Below are positions 34,501 to 47,371 of a stretch of 64,000 bases of DNA, one piece after another. The stretch comes from Puccinellia tenuiflora. Lineage: Eukaryota; Streptophyta; Magnoliopsida; Poales; Poaceae. The notes below the pieces were generated by a model that was given only the letters and a program-made list of their open reading frames with translations, was not told where the DNA came from and searched no databases. Numbering within the stretch: position 1 is the first letter of the stretch; each line of letters opens with the position of its first letter. The stretch lies in the NCBI GenBank assembly GCA_012064385.1, contig QRDG01000606.1:62001-126000 (forward strand), read 5' to 3'. Both the position numbers and the translations under genes were made by a program.

Positions 34501-36660
34501 GCCAACATTACATTTTACTCCCTCCGTTCCAGAGACGTTAAAGGAATTTTCCGACAAACCAAAAATCGCCCAAATTACATGTCTGCCCATACTTAATTGC
34601 TCATACTACAACAAATGACATCCCACACTGGGAAACGTTTCACCCAGCGAACAGAATCTAAAATCATGCGTCTTCTGGCCCAGATCTCGTCGCCCCAGGC
34701 CGCCTCGCCTCGTCTCCTCGCCGGGCTGCCTCGCCTAGTCTCCTCGCCGTCCTGCCTCGCCTAGTTCCTGGTGCTGCCTCTCCTCGTCCATGTCTTGGTG
34801 CTGCCTCGCCCAGGTCCTGCACCAGATCATGCGCATCAGCTTCAGTACATGAGGAGCAGCAACAAATCAAACTCACCGAGGTCAATATAGGAGCAGCAAC
34901 AGCAGATTGTACTCATCTAGGTCCTCCCTAGCCCTAGGTTCCTGCTAGCAAGTTTCTCACCTAGGTCAAGCAGCAGCAGCAGCACGACACATCTTCTCCG
35001 GCATGGCACAACATCATCTCTGGCACGAGACGAAACTACTACGACAGGTCACGGCACGCCACAGCATCATTTCCGGCACGGCACACCACCCCTGCAAGAA
35101 TGGATGAGCTATTCAATCATCGCACTATGGTTCTGGACCTCAATTGTACTCCAAATGTCTGGCAAGCAACAATTCATATCATACTCCTAGAAACTGACAG
35201 AAACTACTAAAACTGAAACAATTTCATATCATGAGCAGTAAGCAGAAAACTAGAAAATGTACTCCACAATGAAAGTTTCAGTGCAAGTTTCAGCAGTAGT
35301 AGGAACAGAGTACTTGCAGGAGATAAACGGATGCTTCCAGGCCATATTGTTAAAAGAAAGGACTCATAAATTCAAAATATTGATAAACAAGCTTCCTTGT
35401 CACATCATGTGCTATTTACTCTAGCACTTCATGAAACATGATAACACTAGCACGGCACGATACGGCTATGCTAGGGAAGCATGCAAGCAATTCTTTTGAC
35501 AAGTTAATTACTGCTAGTGATAGTAACACTTGGCAGCAAGAAAACAAGCAACTCAACTGAAGAAGACAAGGGAAACATCCAAGTTTATTTGCAAGCATGA
35601 CAGTACTAGTCTGCTCATGTGGTAACACGTACAGAGAACCACAAAGTGAACAAGTAAACAAGCTACTGAACTCAAGTTTATACTCCTATGTCTTTGAAAA
35701 CGTTTCATCCTAGTAAATTGTTGTAGCTGGAATCAGCTAGGGTGTGTCATTAGCTGAGTGATTTAAATAATACTCCTACAATATTTCTACAGTAGTTATA
35801 AAGGAATGTCCAATAGGAAAATGCTTCTGAATTTCACATGGTTATGTTCAGTCGAATAATACTATGCTCTCAAAAAGGAAGAGAAAAATTCCACTTGATA
35901 TGCTACCATGTGAAAAATACAAGACCGCCACAAATGGTTGGGAAGCAAGCCACTATCAAAAGATGCTCAGGTTTGAACGTACTAATTGTCCAGGTGCAAG
36001 ACTCATGGCTATTTCTGTCTTCATTTCGCTTGACACTAGAAGCTCACCATAGCTACTTCAATCAAACATCGCAAGAGATACTCCTTGCAAGCAGCAGTGT
36101 ACACAAACTTATTGAAAATATTGGTTTGCAAGCAAATGGAAGCACAAACAGGGCAAGCAAGTGCACCACACTGAAAATATTTAGTAACACCCATTGGTTT
36201 GCAAGCAAGCAAGTTGGGAAACTTCATGTACTGGGAGTTAAAAAAAAAGCACTTGCAATTGCAAGAGACATTCAATGCTCAAATACTCACAGAAAATTAC
36301 AGAGAACTACTGCAAGTTTCAGTTAAAGACTAGTGCAAATACTCACAGAGAATTAAAATTTCATCAGGCAAATACTCCTCAGAGAATTAACATATGATAA
36401 ATATTGCTTGCATTAACGTCATAGGAGCATTTGCTGTGACAGTTATTAGCACAAATATAAAAATATTGCAAGCAGGCAACCATGTATTGGAATCACCGAA
36501 TCAGTACTTGCAAGCAAGGTTATAGAGCAACTACAGGTGCACAAAATTACAGAGCAATTCCAGATGCACAAGTACTACTGCAATGACTAATCTACTGCAA
36601 TCAACAAGCAGAGAACAATACAGGACAAGAGAGAGAGAGGAGAAGCAGCGTACCCAACAG
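34501..36660. other. Spacer with MITE remnant; no gene recognised
   Basis: A single Stowaway-like end (CTCCCTCCGTTCCAGAG, about 34518) has no partner. The stretch 34680-35100 is C/T-rich with CTCGCCTCG-type short repeats. The rest is AT-rich with GCAAGCAAG words. A minus-strand frame near 36755-36531 starts well but ends at a possible donor without further exons. Confidence 0.4.
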
Positions 36661-36664
36661 AGCA

Positions 36665-37033
36665 GTGGGAGGAGCCAATCGCGACCTCCAGCGGCAGCCG
36701 TGCCACCACAGCCGGCGCACTGCACTGGCTCCTTTCCATCAGCTGCATGCATCATCTCCGTGCCGCCGCGGAGGCTGTCTGGTCAGGGGACTCGGTCGCC
36801 GGCTCTACCAGCGCCGCAGCGTCCATCTGCACGCCGCCCTACCTCCCGTTCCGCCGCCGCGTCTGCTCAGCCGACCGGAGCCGGAGGTCAACGGCTACGG
36901 CTGCGGCGATCTCACCGGGGGACGGGACGGCGGCTTGGTCCACGACCTCGTGTCCTCGGCTGTCACAGCTGGCGTCGCCCTCGGCCTCCTTGGCCTCTTG
37001 GAGGAGCTCTCCAAGCGCGGCGTCTTCGAGCAG
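36665..37033 (+). pseudogene. Orphan first exon resembling chloroplast phytol/farnesol kinase
   Basis: The frame ends in an N-terminal segment typical of plant phytol/farnesol kinases (FOLK/VTE5-type): LVHDLVSSAVTAGVALGLL, then EELSKRGVFEQ, immediately followed by a good donor (GTAAGC at 37034). The hydrophobic run is the first membrane helix of this polytopic plastid enzyme, and the Arg/Pro/Ser-rich upstream part could be a transit peptide. The next conserved exon was not found in the following kilobases, so this is a gene fragment, perhaps carried by a transposon. The assignment rests on a motif remembered from the family. Confidence 0.5.
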
Positions 37034-37775
37034 GTAAGCCCAGCGCACGCAGATCCCGAGCCGGCGCGCAGATCCACCGCCTTCTCACGGAGACAGACCT
37101 CGATGGCGCATAAAAATGGAACCTTTCACTCTCTGCCGTAGATGGAGGCCGAGAGGAAAGAGGATTTTGTGGATATGGTGGCGACGGGAGAGAGAGAGAG
37201 AGAGACGGCGACGACCGGAGAGCGGGAGAGAGCGGCGACAGGAGAGCGGCGACGGGGAGAGAGACCGACATGCGCCACAGCGGCACCGAGTGTTCCGGCT
37301 CCGGGACGGCGGCACCTTCTCCGACTCCGACACTTGTTCCGCCTCCTTCATCTGCTCCGGTTCCTCCATCTGATCGTCCTCGCCCTCCTCCGGCTAGTCG
37401 ATGTCACTACCCTCGCCGTCCTCGTTATGCTTGTTGTTAGCCAGCGGAGGATTTTGCTCTTCCGTCAGGAAACGACGGCACGCCGGCCTCGATGAGGGTA
37501 GCCCAGGAGGTGGCTAGGCGGCTTGGCATGTTGGTGGGTGGTGCAGAGTGGATTTGTGTCCTCTACGGCGAGAAGCGGTGGCACAGCAGGGCTTCTTTAT
37601 AGCCGGACGATTTAGCGGAAATGCGAAGCGGGAAACAGTGGCGCACGGGAAATGACGGGTGGCTGGTGAGGCGATGTTTCGGTTTAGGCTCCGCCACGTT
37701 GGCCTGGCTGCGCCGCCCGAGAAGGTTGCTCCGCCATTAACACCTGCTACGTGACCAGTGTGTAATGACAAGCGA
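37034..37775. other. GC-rich region after orphan exon, no gene supported
   Basis: It contains a GAGAGAGAGA microsatellite (about 37190-37203) and CCGGAGAGCGG-type short repeats that open several frames on both strands. None resembles a known protein. Confidence 0.4.
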
Positions 37776-37779
37776 GGCC

Positions 37780-37975
37780 CACCTATCTGTGGACTAGTCC
37801 GGATGTGTCCGGCACCCGAGCCGTCCCTAAAGTTGGAGGCCCGCTCAGTGGTGTCAGTCAGAATTTAGGCTGGATGAGAGTTTTAGGGGGTGCCGGTGTA
37901 GCCGTTTTTCGTGTCCGACGCCCCAACGGGCATTTATAGGAGTTCCTTTAGAGGCCCCGGTAGAGATGCTTTAAA
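37780..37975. mobile_element. Possible terminal region of a Harbinger-like element
   Basis: On the minus strand the end reads TTAAAGCATCTCTACCGGGG, a pattern seen at PIF/Harbinger ends next to TTA/TAA targets. The opposite end was not found, so the extent is unknown. Confidence 0.35.
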
Positions 37976-39589
37976 GGCGTGGTGCGCTGGCACGATGGGC
38001 GTGTTCACGTTATAGCACATCATGTTCTTGAAGGACTAAGAGAAGTTAACTTAATTTTACTTTCACACATTTTTTTACCATAGGAGTAGAGTAGTAAGTA
38101 ATTTAATTTTTTTGGGTGACGCCGACACCTGGAAGCATATGCTAAAATGTCTTTCAAGCACGATTTGATGCATTAGAAAAAATGGTAAAAACAAAATCAT
38201 GCGTACATCTCGACATACTAGCTGCGGAGAAAGTCATTTCACGAAACAACGACATTTTTGTGTCGTGTGTAAAAGATACAAAATTCCGTGCAATTTTAAA
38301 GTTCCAAAAAGTATGTTTTTCTCTGTACAGATGCACGCAGATGAATTTCTATGAAAGCGCAAGTTACGTTGAAGAATATGTACTATTTAGGGCTAAAAGT
38401 TACAAAAATGTGTCTCTAAGTTGGCATTTAAAAATTTATTTTATCTTCACATTTGTCTTTTGTTGAGGCCACAAGTGAAAGCTTAATTCTTTGAAACACT
38501 ATGCATGCATTCTATACATCTATATATACTTGTGTACCTTTTCACAATTTTGTATAGTTCAAAAATAAATATTTTGATTTTTTTTTTAAATCGTCTCCAT
38601 TTAGCTCGGGCTCTTTTCTAGGTGTTTGAGTGCTCTGATATTGAGCTCATTATTTTGAAATTTGAAAATGTGATTTCGAAGTTTCAAAAAAATTGGTTTC
38701 TCTCAACAGATACACGAAGATGATTTCGTCAAAAGTACATTCTTTTTAGGAATATGTAGTATTTTGTGCTAAAAAACACAAAAATGTGATTCTAAATAGG
38801 CATTTGAAATTTATTTTATCTTCACATTTGCCTTTTTACTCAGGCCATACGTGAAATCATAATTATTTGAAACCTTAGGCATAGAGGGTATATATCTACA
38901 TGAATTTACTTTTCGACAAAATTTATTATATACTAAAGTAATATACATGGATGTTAATAGAGATACCATGTTAAGCCACGTTATCAAAATTATTATGATA
39001 GTTGGATCTAAAATTTATGACCAGGATTTAACAAAACATTTGTAGCAATGTAACTATGTTATTTTTTGACACGATCCACATCGGGAAGGCTCCCGTGCAA
39101 CATGACGTAACAAAGATTGATAGAGACATATTTCGATAGGAGTCTGATGGCCACTGGGTTTGCATCGAGAAGCTTAGGACGTGTTTCGGATCTCGCCTAC
39201 CTTCTAGCTTCTTGGTGCTCCGGGCTGGAGCAGCAATGAACAGCCCAACCCTACAGAACCAGATCCCCAACCCTACCCCTCGCTCGGTGGTGGATGGCGG
39301 CGAGTGGTGGCGGAGCGCTGGTGGAGGGCGTGACGGTGGAGGCCGTGGAATGTGACGTCGGCGTGGAGGGATTCTCGATGGTGGTGGAGTCCGTGGCGAC
39401 GGCGATGGTGGGAGCTGGCTCTCTCCAGACCTGGCGGCTGGGGAACGGCACGATCCTCCTCCGGTCTACAGGGATGCGTTTCTAAGCGGCGCGGTGGATC
39501 TCGGCCGTCTCGGACGAACTCGGTCCTGGTTTACGGGCAGCGGGGCACGTAGGCGGGATTCCGACAGAGGAGGAGATGGTAGGGTTGGC
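37976..39589. other. Repeat-rich spacer, no gene recognised
   Basis: Text near 38110-38300 (GGAAGCATATGC and the following bases) resembles 6070-6300. Segments 38160-38460 and 38650-38860 are also related to each other (CATTTAAAAATTTATTTTATCTTCACATTTG-like words recur), showing an internal duplication. A GC-rich block at 39180-39560 has short frames only. Confidence 0.45.
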
Positions 39590-41041
39590 GCAATTTTTAA
39601 CATTTTCAAATGCGTTATTGGGCAAAGGGAGCATATGTTCCTACAAGCCGAAGTGATTTCCCTCTCATCGAAGAAAAGGCAAATCAATGGCCAAAATAGG
39701 ATTTTAAAAATATATTTTCAGTGCACTGATTTTGTTGTTTCACACAGAGTAGAAAAAATTTAATTTCATCACGAAATTTGACACATATGTTGAAAACTTG
39801 TATGTGTTCATCACTAATCTTTTTCAGAATTTTTTATGTTTTACTATTTTTTCGATTTTTTTATTTGGGCTACTCCCTCCGTTTTACTAATTTAAGATCT
39901 TTTAGATACTCTAATATTATTGACTACATACGTACTTAAATGTGTCTAGATACGTATAAATCAAGAAAAAGATAAGCCTTGCGCCTCCGGGTCACTCTCG
40001 GGCGACTTCGAGGTGCCCACGCCGACGTCGTCACAAGGCCACCCTCTCCCATTGCCTGACGCCGCCAGAGGAGGCCGTCCAACAGCGGACGGTTGCGGTG
40101 GGGCGCATCCTCCCTCCAATAATCCTTCCTCCCCCTCTCGAATCCACCCCAATGTCGACGAACGAATGATGGGCCGCTGTGATCTGCCACCGATCTCGAA
40201 TCGACGACGGCGAGTAGGACATGCGCGGACGGGATTCACCCCAGATCGGCCCTATCGACATCACATCATCGGCGCGGCCTAGATCCACGGAGATCCATGC
40301 CACCCCGATCGGCGGGCGCGGCTCTACTTGGATGGGGTCATGGATCCTTCGCCGGTCTCCAGAGTGCCACCAAATCGACATCGACAAGAACAGATCCTGC
40401 ACCGCCTTTCGGTGAGGTTGGTATGGATCTCTGGATATGGAACTCTGCCTAATCGGTGGACTCCCGCTTTGGACTGGTTCTGACCACCAAGCATGACGAC
40501 ACCATCGTGAGCGGCTAGGACGTGAAGATCGGCGCAGGACACAAGGTTGACCGGGCACGGATCAACTGGCATCGGAGGGAGATGATTACACACGCACTGT
40601 AATAGCTCTGCATGCGATGAGTGCGAGTTGTGGTGCATGCGCTGGATAGCTATGAGACATAATCTAACACTGTCAGAGACGCAAAATCGACAATAGCACG
40701 ATATAACTACCGTATAACACGAGAATCTGGTTTTTATAAAACCCATCATTCAGCAATGGCTCCAGAACTTTTACAAGAAGCAGCATCAAGAAATAATTCT
40801 TGGAATATGCATTTCTTTTTACGGAGTGCAGTCCAGAACAATAACATCCACTTATATCAAGGTTATCCATTAAGATACCGACTCCAATAATGATCGCTTC
40901 CAATGTTGTTAAACCGGCCTAAAAATCTGTCAGCTTCACATTACGCATGATCATAACAATTCCACAGCAAAATTACATCTGTTCACGACAAAGAGGCGTC
41001 TACTGTCTCTACGTTAGCACATCACAACAGACACAACGTTG
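39590..41041. repeat. ARP5 3' flank, duplicated counterpart of 6840-7838
   Basis: 39590-39655 matches 6850-6915, and 40670-41041 matches 7480-7838 with clear, interrupted identity. Between them lies a truncated Stowaway end (39873 to about 39972, starting CTCCCTCCGTTTTAC) and about 670 bp of GC-rich sequence (39973-40640) with no counterpart on the left, probably an insertion. The segment nearest 41041 should hold the ARP5 3' UTR. Confidence 0.7.
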
Positions 41042-44000
41042 CTACAACGTGTATACAATATTGTGCCGATGGAACAGGTTCTCGCCATGCTCTCTGTAAT
41101 CCTCCAAGGTGAACGTCTGCCTCGCGAACTTGCTGGAGGCCGCGAAGGCAGCGGCGCCGCGCCACGCGTCCAAGACAGGGTCAGCAGCCCTCACGAGCTT
41201 CAGCGGCGCAAGGTAGGGCCGGAACTGCCGTATCCCCGCCTCGAGCCGCGGGATCATGCCGGGGAACACAGAGCTGCCACCCGTGACAAGGATGGACTGG
41301 CAGAGGCGCTCCTTCACCGACTCGTCCTCCACCAGCCTCCTCAGGGAGATGCTCACCATCTCGTCGATGCCGGCCTGGTCGACCCCAATCATGCCCGGCT
41401 GGAACAGTACCTCGGGGCAGCGGAACCGCTCGATCCCGATGGCAATCTTGTAGTCCTCTGCGGTCAGAGGACGGACCTTGTGAGGGTCTGCAGCTGGTTC
41501 GCCTCCTGCTTCGTGCTTGTTCACGAATGTAGGGTCCACCTCCTGCACAGCGAAGCGCCATGTGATTATTTACGATAACGGCAAAATGGATCATGAATAG
41601 GGAAGCTTGAGAGTGGGGATTTACCTGGATCTTTGATGCGATTCGAGCAAGTTCTGATTCATCGTAGTCGTTCCCATCATTGTCTTCCTCATTCTCTTTG
41701 CTCATCTTATTGTAGACCAACCAATCTTCATCTCTCATTCCAAAAGTGTCCTCGCCTTTCCCTCGGTCAAATGCAGCAGTAGTGAGCAGCCGCATCCTTT
41801 CTTTCTGGGCCGCATTTAGACGCTCGCCACGGCCTACAGCACCAGATGAATTGTTGTTGCCATTAACCTTCTGTCGCTTCCTCTGATCGACTTTCTCAGA
41901 AAGTTCCAAGTATCGGGCACGGAGCTCGTCAAAGTATAACTCTGGGTTCTCCCTGTGTAGTTAAGAGTGGAAACAAATCACAAGACCAGCAAACAAAACA
42001 CTCATACATATCTACAGCAGCTAGGCGTTTCCTTAGAGCAAGTCCAATGGCGGACGCTTATAGGTACAAAAAATTAATATCGTCAAATTAGAAAATCATT
42101 TAAGCGCTCGCTTCTCAACGCTTGGCGCTAACTAGGGACGCAAAACTGACTAGCTTTCTTCCTTCGGTTTGCCCCAGCGTTTCACCTTGTACATGGAAAA
42201 AGAGCCAAGCGCTCGCTGCTATTCTTTTGCTCCGGGATTTAACAGCCCAGCTGCTAATTGATCAGGATTTTGATCCTAGTGCTCGCTGATAAGCGCCCAC
42301 TGATAAGCGCCACGCTGTCGATGCTCTTAGCCTTTTGTCTTTGATCCTAGCGCTCGCTGATAAGCGCCACGCTGTCGATGCTCTTAGCCTTTTGTCTCAT
42401 ATATTACATGTGGTTACTAGTTTGCTATTGTGGTAAACGTTATTTTTTTCCTTCAAACTGGTAAAACTAGTTGGTATTACAAAATGCAGAATGTACTTTC
42501 CTCCTACAGTTTATACAGGAAGAGCAAAAAAAAAAGTCAAAAATGCCTTTCAGGTAACTGCATCATCAACAAGGCACAAATGCCACATAATTTCATAAAG
42601 GAGGACTTTACCATATAATACAGGATAAATCCAAGTATGAGAAGCATATGTATGAAAAAATTCAGACTGAGAATGCCGCAACTTACGTTCGCCTCTCTTC
42701 TTCTTGCTTCTCCCTCAATGCTGCCTCCTCAGCACGCCTCTGCTTGGCACGCAGCCGGCCCTCTGTTGTGGTTTTAAGTAGTATCTGTTTCTTCTTTTCC
42801 TTTAACTGGTAAAATATGCAAAAGTGGAACACAGCACTGGTTAGTGGTTGAAAATCTCTAACATTCAGAGATTAGATTTATCCTAACAGCACAAAGGTGC
42901 AATATGACCCCAAAAAGGCACATTAACAGAATCCCTTGATTGACCACATAATAGTTACAGATGACAGCTTATCAAAAACACAGACCTGCTCTGGTGTCAA
43001 CATCTCATCAGGGACAGATACAAGTGGGTATTTATCAGCTCCAGAAGCATCTGCGTTCTCCTCGTTGCCGTTGGACTCCCCCTTCGCTTTTCTTAGGGAC
43101 TGTGTTACTTTCACAATAGCAGACTTGATTTCCTGCTGGGAAAGATACCCAGATCTAGCCAGAATAGACGTTTCTTCAATTTCATCGGAGTCGTCAAGTT
43201 CCTCCATTAAGTCCTCCAGTTCAGAAAGTTGTTTTTCCAGATCCACTATCTTCTGAGACCTCTTTGCAGCAGCCATGTCGCGAAGACGTTGACCAGACTT
43301 TTCCTTAACAGCTGCTTTTCTTGCAAGTTCTTCCTCAGATGGTGGCTCATCTTTGGGTGGGGGTACCCATGGTAGCTGCCAATACCTCGTCTTCTCTTCA
43401 GCTTCTTCCTTGTTCTATAAAGTGAACTAATCAGTTCATGGTGTTGCAGCAGTGTTCATATAACTGCTATAAATATACTTGTAGAAACAAGATAATCAAC
43501 TGAGAAAAATCCACTGTCCATTCTATACAAACATAACAGAAACTGAAATCTGATAATTCTGAAAACCAATAAGAGAAAAAAACAAGATAAAGTTTTCTTA
43601 CTTTGAATATCTGCAACTCTGACATATAATCAAGAGCAATATAACAGTGTTCCTTCTTCAGCTCTTCAGCCTTATCCCACGTAACGCTTGCCCTATACAA
43701 ACGTAAAATTGCTACTGTTAGACAGTGGCGGAGCTAGAGCAAACTCAAACAGGGTGCACTACTCTGTAATATGTGCTGATTTGGCTCACTGGGTGCACTA
43801 ATCGTTGATTACAGGGGTGCACATACTGACTTTTTAGCTAACTATAAGGTAAAAAAATAAGCTACCCGGGTGCCTGTGCACCCCCTTGGCACCATGCAGC
43901 TCCGCCCCTGCTGTTAGACATGGACATGGTAGTGAAAACAAACAATATAAAGTGCTTCAGAAAGATATGCTGATACGTACGCGTGATAGGGATATTTAAG

Positions 44001-47000
44001 AGAGAGAAGCTGTCTCAGGAAATCAGTAATGTGAGATCCACCAACATTTGTTCGACAGCATGCCCCCAACACAGGCTGCCCTTTTAAGAACTGAAAACAG
44101 ATCCAAGTAGGAATTTTAGTTCATAGAAGAACAACCTAAATTGACATATACAGATAGATAAACCCAAATTTCTGGGACTTTTCTTTAACATGGTCTACAA
44201 AATAGTCAACGAGCAAAACTAATATAAAATACATTTTCTTACAAATAGAGAATATGTTGTGCATTCATTTTGTTTCTTCAATATTTCAAGGATCATGGTC
44301 AAGGAAAACAAACCTTAATCTGATTAGTCAAGGTATGGTGTACAACATAGAAAAGTAGGTAAGTGGATCCTCATGGACAGAGTACTGGGACGATATTGTC
44401 GCTTTCCACGGTCACCCAATAGATTCAGGCATCTTTGTGTCTTAATTAATGGGGATGGAGCAGAAAAGGGGACAGTGAGATCAACAAACAATCTATAGGT
44501 GGTATCTTTCCTTTTAGCATGGTTACTGTTATCCAATTATAAATTCAGAATTTAAGCAGTCAATGGTATTTCCTCCTAAACAGATGCAACTATACTTAGT
44601 TCGTGGTATCCCACAAAATGAGTGAAATAGAATGTCAAAAGCATTTGTATTGCGCAAAGTTGGAGAAAAGTTGAGGACACAAACTTACTGGAACAACGTG
44701 GCATGTTCCAAATTCACACGAAATGGCCAACCCATCTTCTCCACAGTTTCCAAGCTTCTGATTGTACTTGTAACTAAATACATCATCGATACCAAAAGCT
44801 GAAACATGGATAGTAAGAGCAAGCATCAACACTACATATTTACATCAAGATCATTGCTAATATACTACTCCCTCCATTCACTAATATAAGATGTTTTAGC
44901 TTTTTTTATTCGTATGTATCTAGACGCATTTTACTATGTATGTATGTTTACTCATTTTAGTCTGTATGTAGTCTATATGAAATATCCAAAACATCTTATA
45001 TTAGTGAAAGGAGGGGGTACTATACTAACAGATGAAGTTCAGAACAATGGCACATAAAGATCACAGAACACATTACCAACGGATGGCACACCATATGTCT
45101 CGAAAAGAAGTTCTGACATTCGTGCTCGAGAAAAGGATGGATTGCACTCACACTCTGTCATAAGAATAGGATGGCCCACCTGACAAGAACCACTGTTAGA
45201 TTTACAACAGTATTCAAACAAATAATGCCAACTCTTCTTGAGTTATTCGTAAGCATACACCTTTAAGGAGAAAACTTGTTAATTAAGATAATAGTCCATG
45301 CTCGGCATCTAGCAAAAATGGAGTTGCGTTGATTCCACTAGGTAGTACCCTCTTTCTATTTACCTCACCAAAGCTCAGAGAGTTCTTTCATGAAGCCCCT
45401 AAACGCTGTTTGACTTCTCTAGAAAAATAGAATATTTGATTTGAAAATATTGAGACTACAATATATTCTTTGAAAGATAATACTAAAATATTTTATTCAA
45501 GCGTTTCATGTTAGTGCAAAATCAACTATATAAGAATCTCCTATGCTAAGATATATTTCTTGTGAGAATTTCCTAGTCCCCAATTCCCATCATTAGTTCA
45601 CTGCGTGTACACACTCCACTGGTACTAAGAATATGAAGATTACTATCATAGGAAGAGGAACTTATTTAAGAGGCAGGTGTTGACACACAGGTAATTACCT
45701 CCGAAGTGGCACCTAATCGATCAAAACCATAATCGAGAATCTGCAACATTGAAATAATACCAGATCAAAAAGCTTAAAAGTAGAAAGATTTGTATGTTAC
45801 AATAGTATTACATCTTGAAGTTCCTGGTCAACTCAGAACACAAGGAACAAACATCATATTTATCCTTCATCATTGAATATGCATTGTTCTGGTACTTCTA
45901 CACTCGTAAGAACTCTTCTAATATGATTGGTACTAAGCATATAGTCAAGACTTAAGAGTTGCTCATGCCTCAAAGGTGCAAAAATTAATAGTGTATTCTG
46001 GAGAAAGGATGACAGGCCAGATCACATTTCAAGCCTAAAAATGCATAATAATCCATTTGCAGACTTTGCGGGAAATTTAAAAGTAAGGAAGATTATGTAA
46101 TAGGAGTGACGAACATATTCCATATACTCGAACTGATAGACAACATCGTCATCAAACGGTGAGCGAATTGATGTCCGTGTGCAATCAAAATACTTCATTA
46201 GAGCTGGATCAGTGTCTCCAACCACTGTGACAGTTTCACCTGCTGCATCAAAAACAAACTTTAATCAGCTGAATTATGAGAATCTTCTCCAATCCTCAAA
46301 CAAGTCCATCAACTCAAACAAGCATAAAGGATTCAAAGAAACTGAAGCCCCTTTTGTATGTTCAGATAAACCATGAACATTTGCATCACACATAACCACA
46401 GATATGTTTCTACAGACTTGGAACCGTTTTTGAGAATCACTAGCACTCAGCTAAATCGAAGTACAATCAAAATCATTAAAAAAACACAAAGTGTCCATAA
46501 CGCCGAAAATTTTAAATGTTGTGCTTCTTTTTGGTTGCAATCAGTCTAAATATGAGAATGTTTTCCAGTCCTCTTCAGAGTCCATCAACTCAAACGAGCA
46601 TAAGGGATTCAAATAAGTGAAGTGCTGCCCCCTTTTCTATGTTCTGAACACTGCACCCCACTCTCATAATCACAAGGCCATTACTATAGACATCTGGCTT
46701 GAAAACGTTTGCACAATCACTCACTCTCACAGTCAAGCTAACCAAAGTATCACCATAAAATACATTAGGCGTCTACGCCTAAGATGATACGCCCAATCTC
46801 CCTGCACCACAACACAATAAAGTCGCATAAACAGCACCCAACTGCCAACGGGTTGCCACTACGAACTTCTGAAACCGCAAGCGCCATTACACCAACGACG
46901 CCGGAGAATTTAACTGATGTGCCTAATTTAGCTTGCATCACGACACAACCAGGTCTCGTGGACAGCACCCAGTTGCCGATGGGACGCCACACTCTGAACT

Positions 47001-47371
47001 CCTGACACCACAAGCGCCATTACAGAAACGGAGCACAGAGACGTGGAATTCAAACACATTCGCATCACCAGACCCGCACGGCCACATAACCTGAGATAGA
47101 TTTGTAAGCGTCACGTACCGGAGCTGCGGTGGCGCGGCCTCTGCACGATGTTCCGGAAGGCGACGCGGGGCTCCGCCTCGCCGGCCCACCTGCGCGCACA
47201 GAAGCAGTCTCCCGCGTTAGGGTTAGGGTTTCGGGCGAATTCCGTGGGTGCGGCGGGATGGGTCACTTACCCGATGCGGAAGGTGGATGCGCCGTTGTCG
47301 ATGACGATGGGGGTGGAGTCCGGGACGGCCGCGAAGTCGGTCTGCCGCGGCGCGCGGTAGAACGGCGCCAT
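41042..47371 (-). CDS. ARP5: Actin-related protein 5, INO80 chromatin-remodelling subunit, 709 aa
   Basis: Twelve exons join in phase: 47371-47271, 47189-47119, 46239-46115, 45740-45699, 45179-45077, 44798-44689, 44090-43981, 43692-43602, 43414-42986, 42805-42687, 41952-41625 and 41542-41042. All have GT and AG sites. The N-terminus carries actin phosphate-1 loop IVIDNGASTFRIGWAGE. The middle (about residues 240-540) is a Lys/Glu-rich, partly coiled-coil insertion typical of ARP5. The C-terminal actin lobe includes ERFRCPEVLFQP and LVTGGSSVFPGM. The length fits plant ARP5 (about 700-725 aa). In yeast and Arabidopsis ARP5 works in the nucleus in INO80, coupling ATP hydrolysis to nucleosome sliding, and supports DNA repair. 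No break was found. Introns hold three MITEs. Confidence 0.95.
42036..42326. mobile_element. Harbinger/Tourist-like MITE in ARP5 intron 10
   Basis: It starts GAGCAAGTCCAATGG and ends TGTCGATGCTC, flanked by TTA on both sides (42033-42035 and 42327-42329), the target used by PIF/Harbinger elements. GCGCTCGCT and AGCGCC motifs recur inside. The right end plus TTA is repeated once more 58 bp downstream (to about 42390). Confidence 0.65.
43723..43910. mobile_element. hAT-like MITE, 188 bp, in ARP5 intron 7
   Basis: Terminal inverted repeats are CAGTGGCGGAGCT and AGCTCCGCCCCTG. The perfect 8 bp target duplication CTGTTAGA (43715-43722 and 43911-43918) is the hAT size. There is no coding capacity. 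It lies 23 bp upstream of the exon 8 acceptor in transcript order, yet leaves it intact. Confidence 0.85.
44868..45017. mobile_element. Stowaway MITE, 150 bp, in ARP5 intron 5
   Basis: Termini CTCCCTCCATTCACTAATAT and the near-inverse ATATTAGTGAAAGGAGGGGG are flanked by TA on both sides. The long inverted repeat would form a stable stem in the pre-mRNA. Confidence 0.9.

Noticed and set aside
36531..36755. Minus-strand first exon facing the kinase-like exon (divergent gene pair)
   Set aside because: The frame has a possible donor but no downstream exon. It overlaps GC-rich sequence already explained by the plus-strand fragment.
39936..40749. Gene in the GC-rich 40 kb block
   Set aside because: Several overlapping frames on both strands, no domain, and the block is absent from the left duplicate, so it is more likely an insertion.
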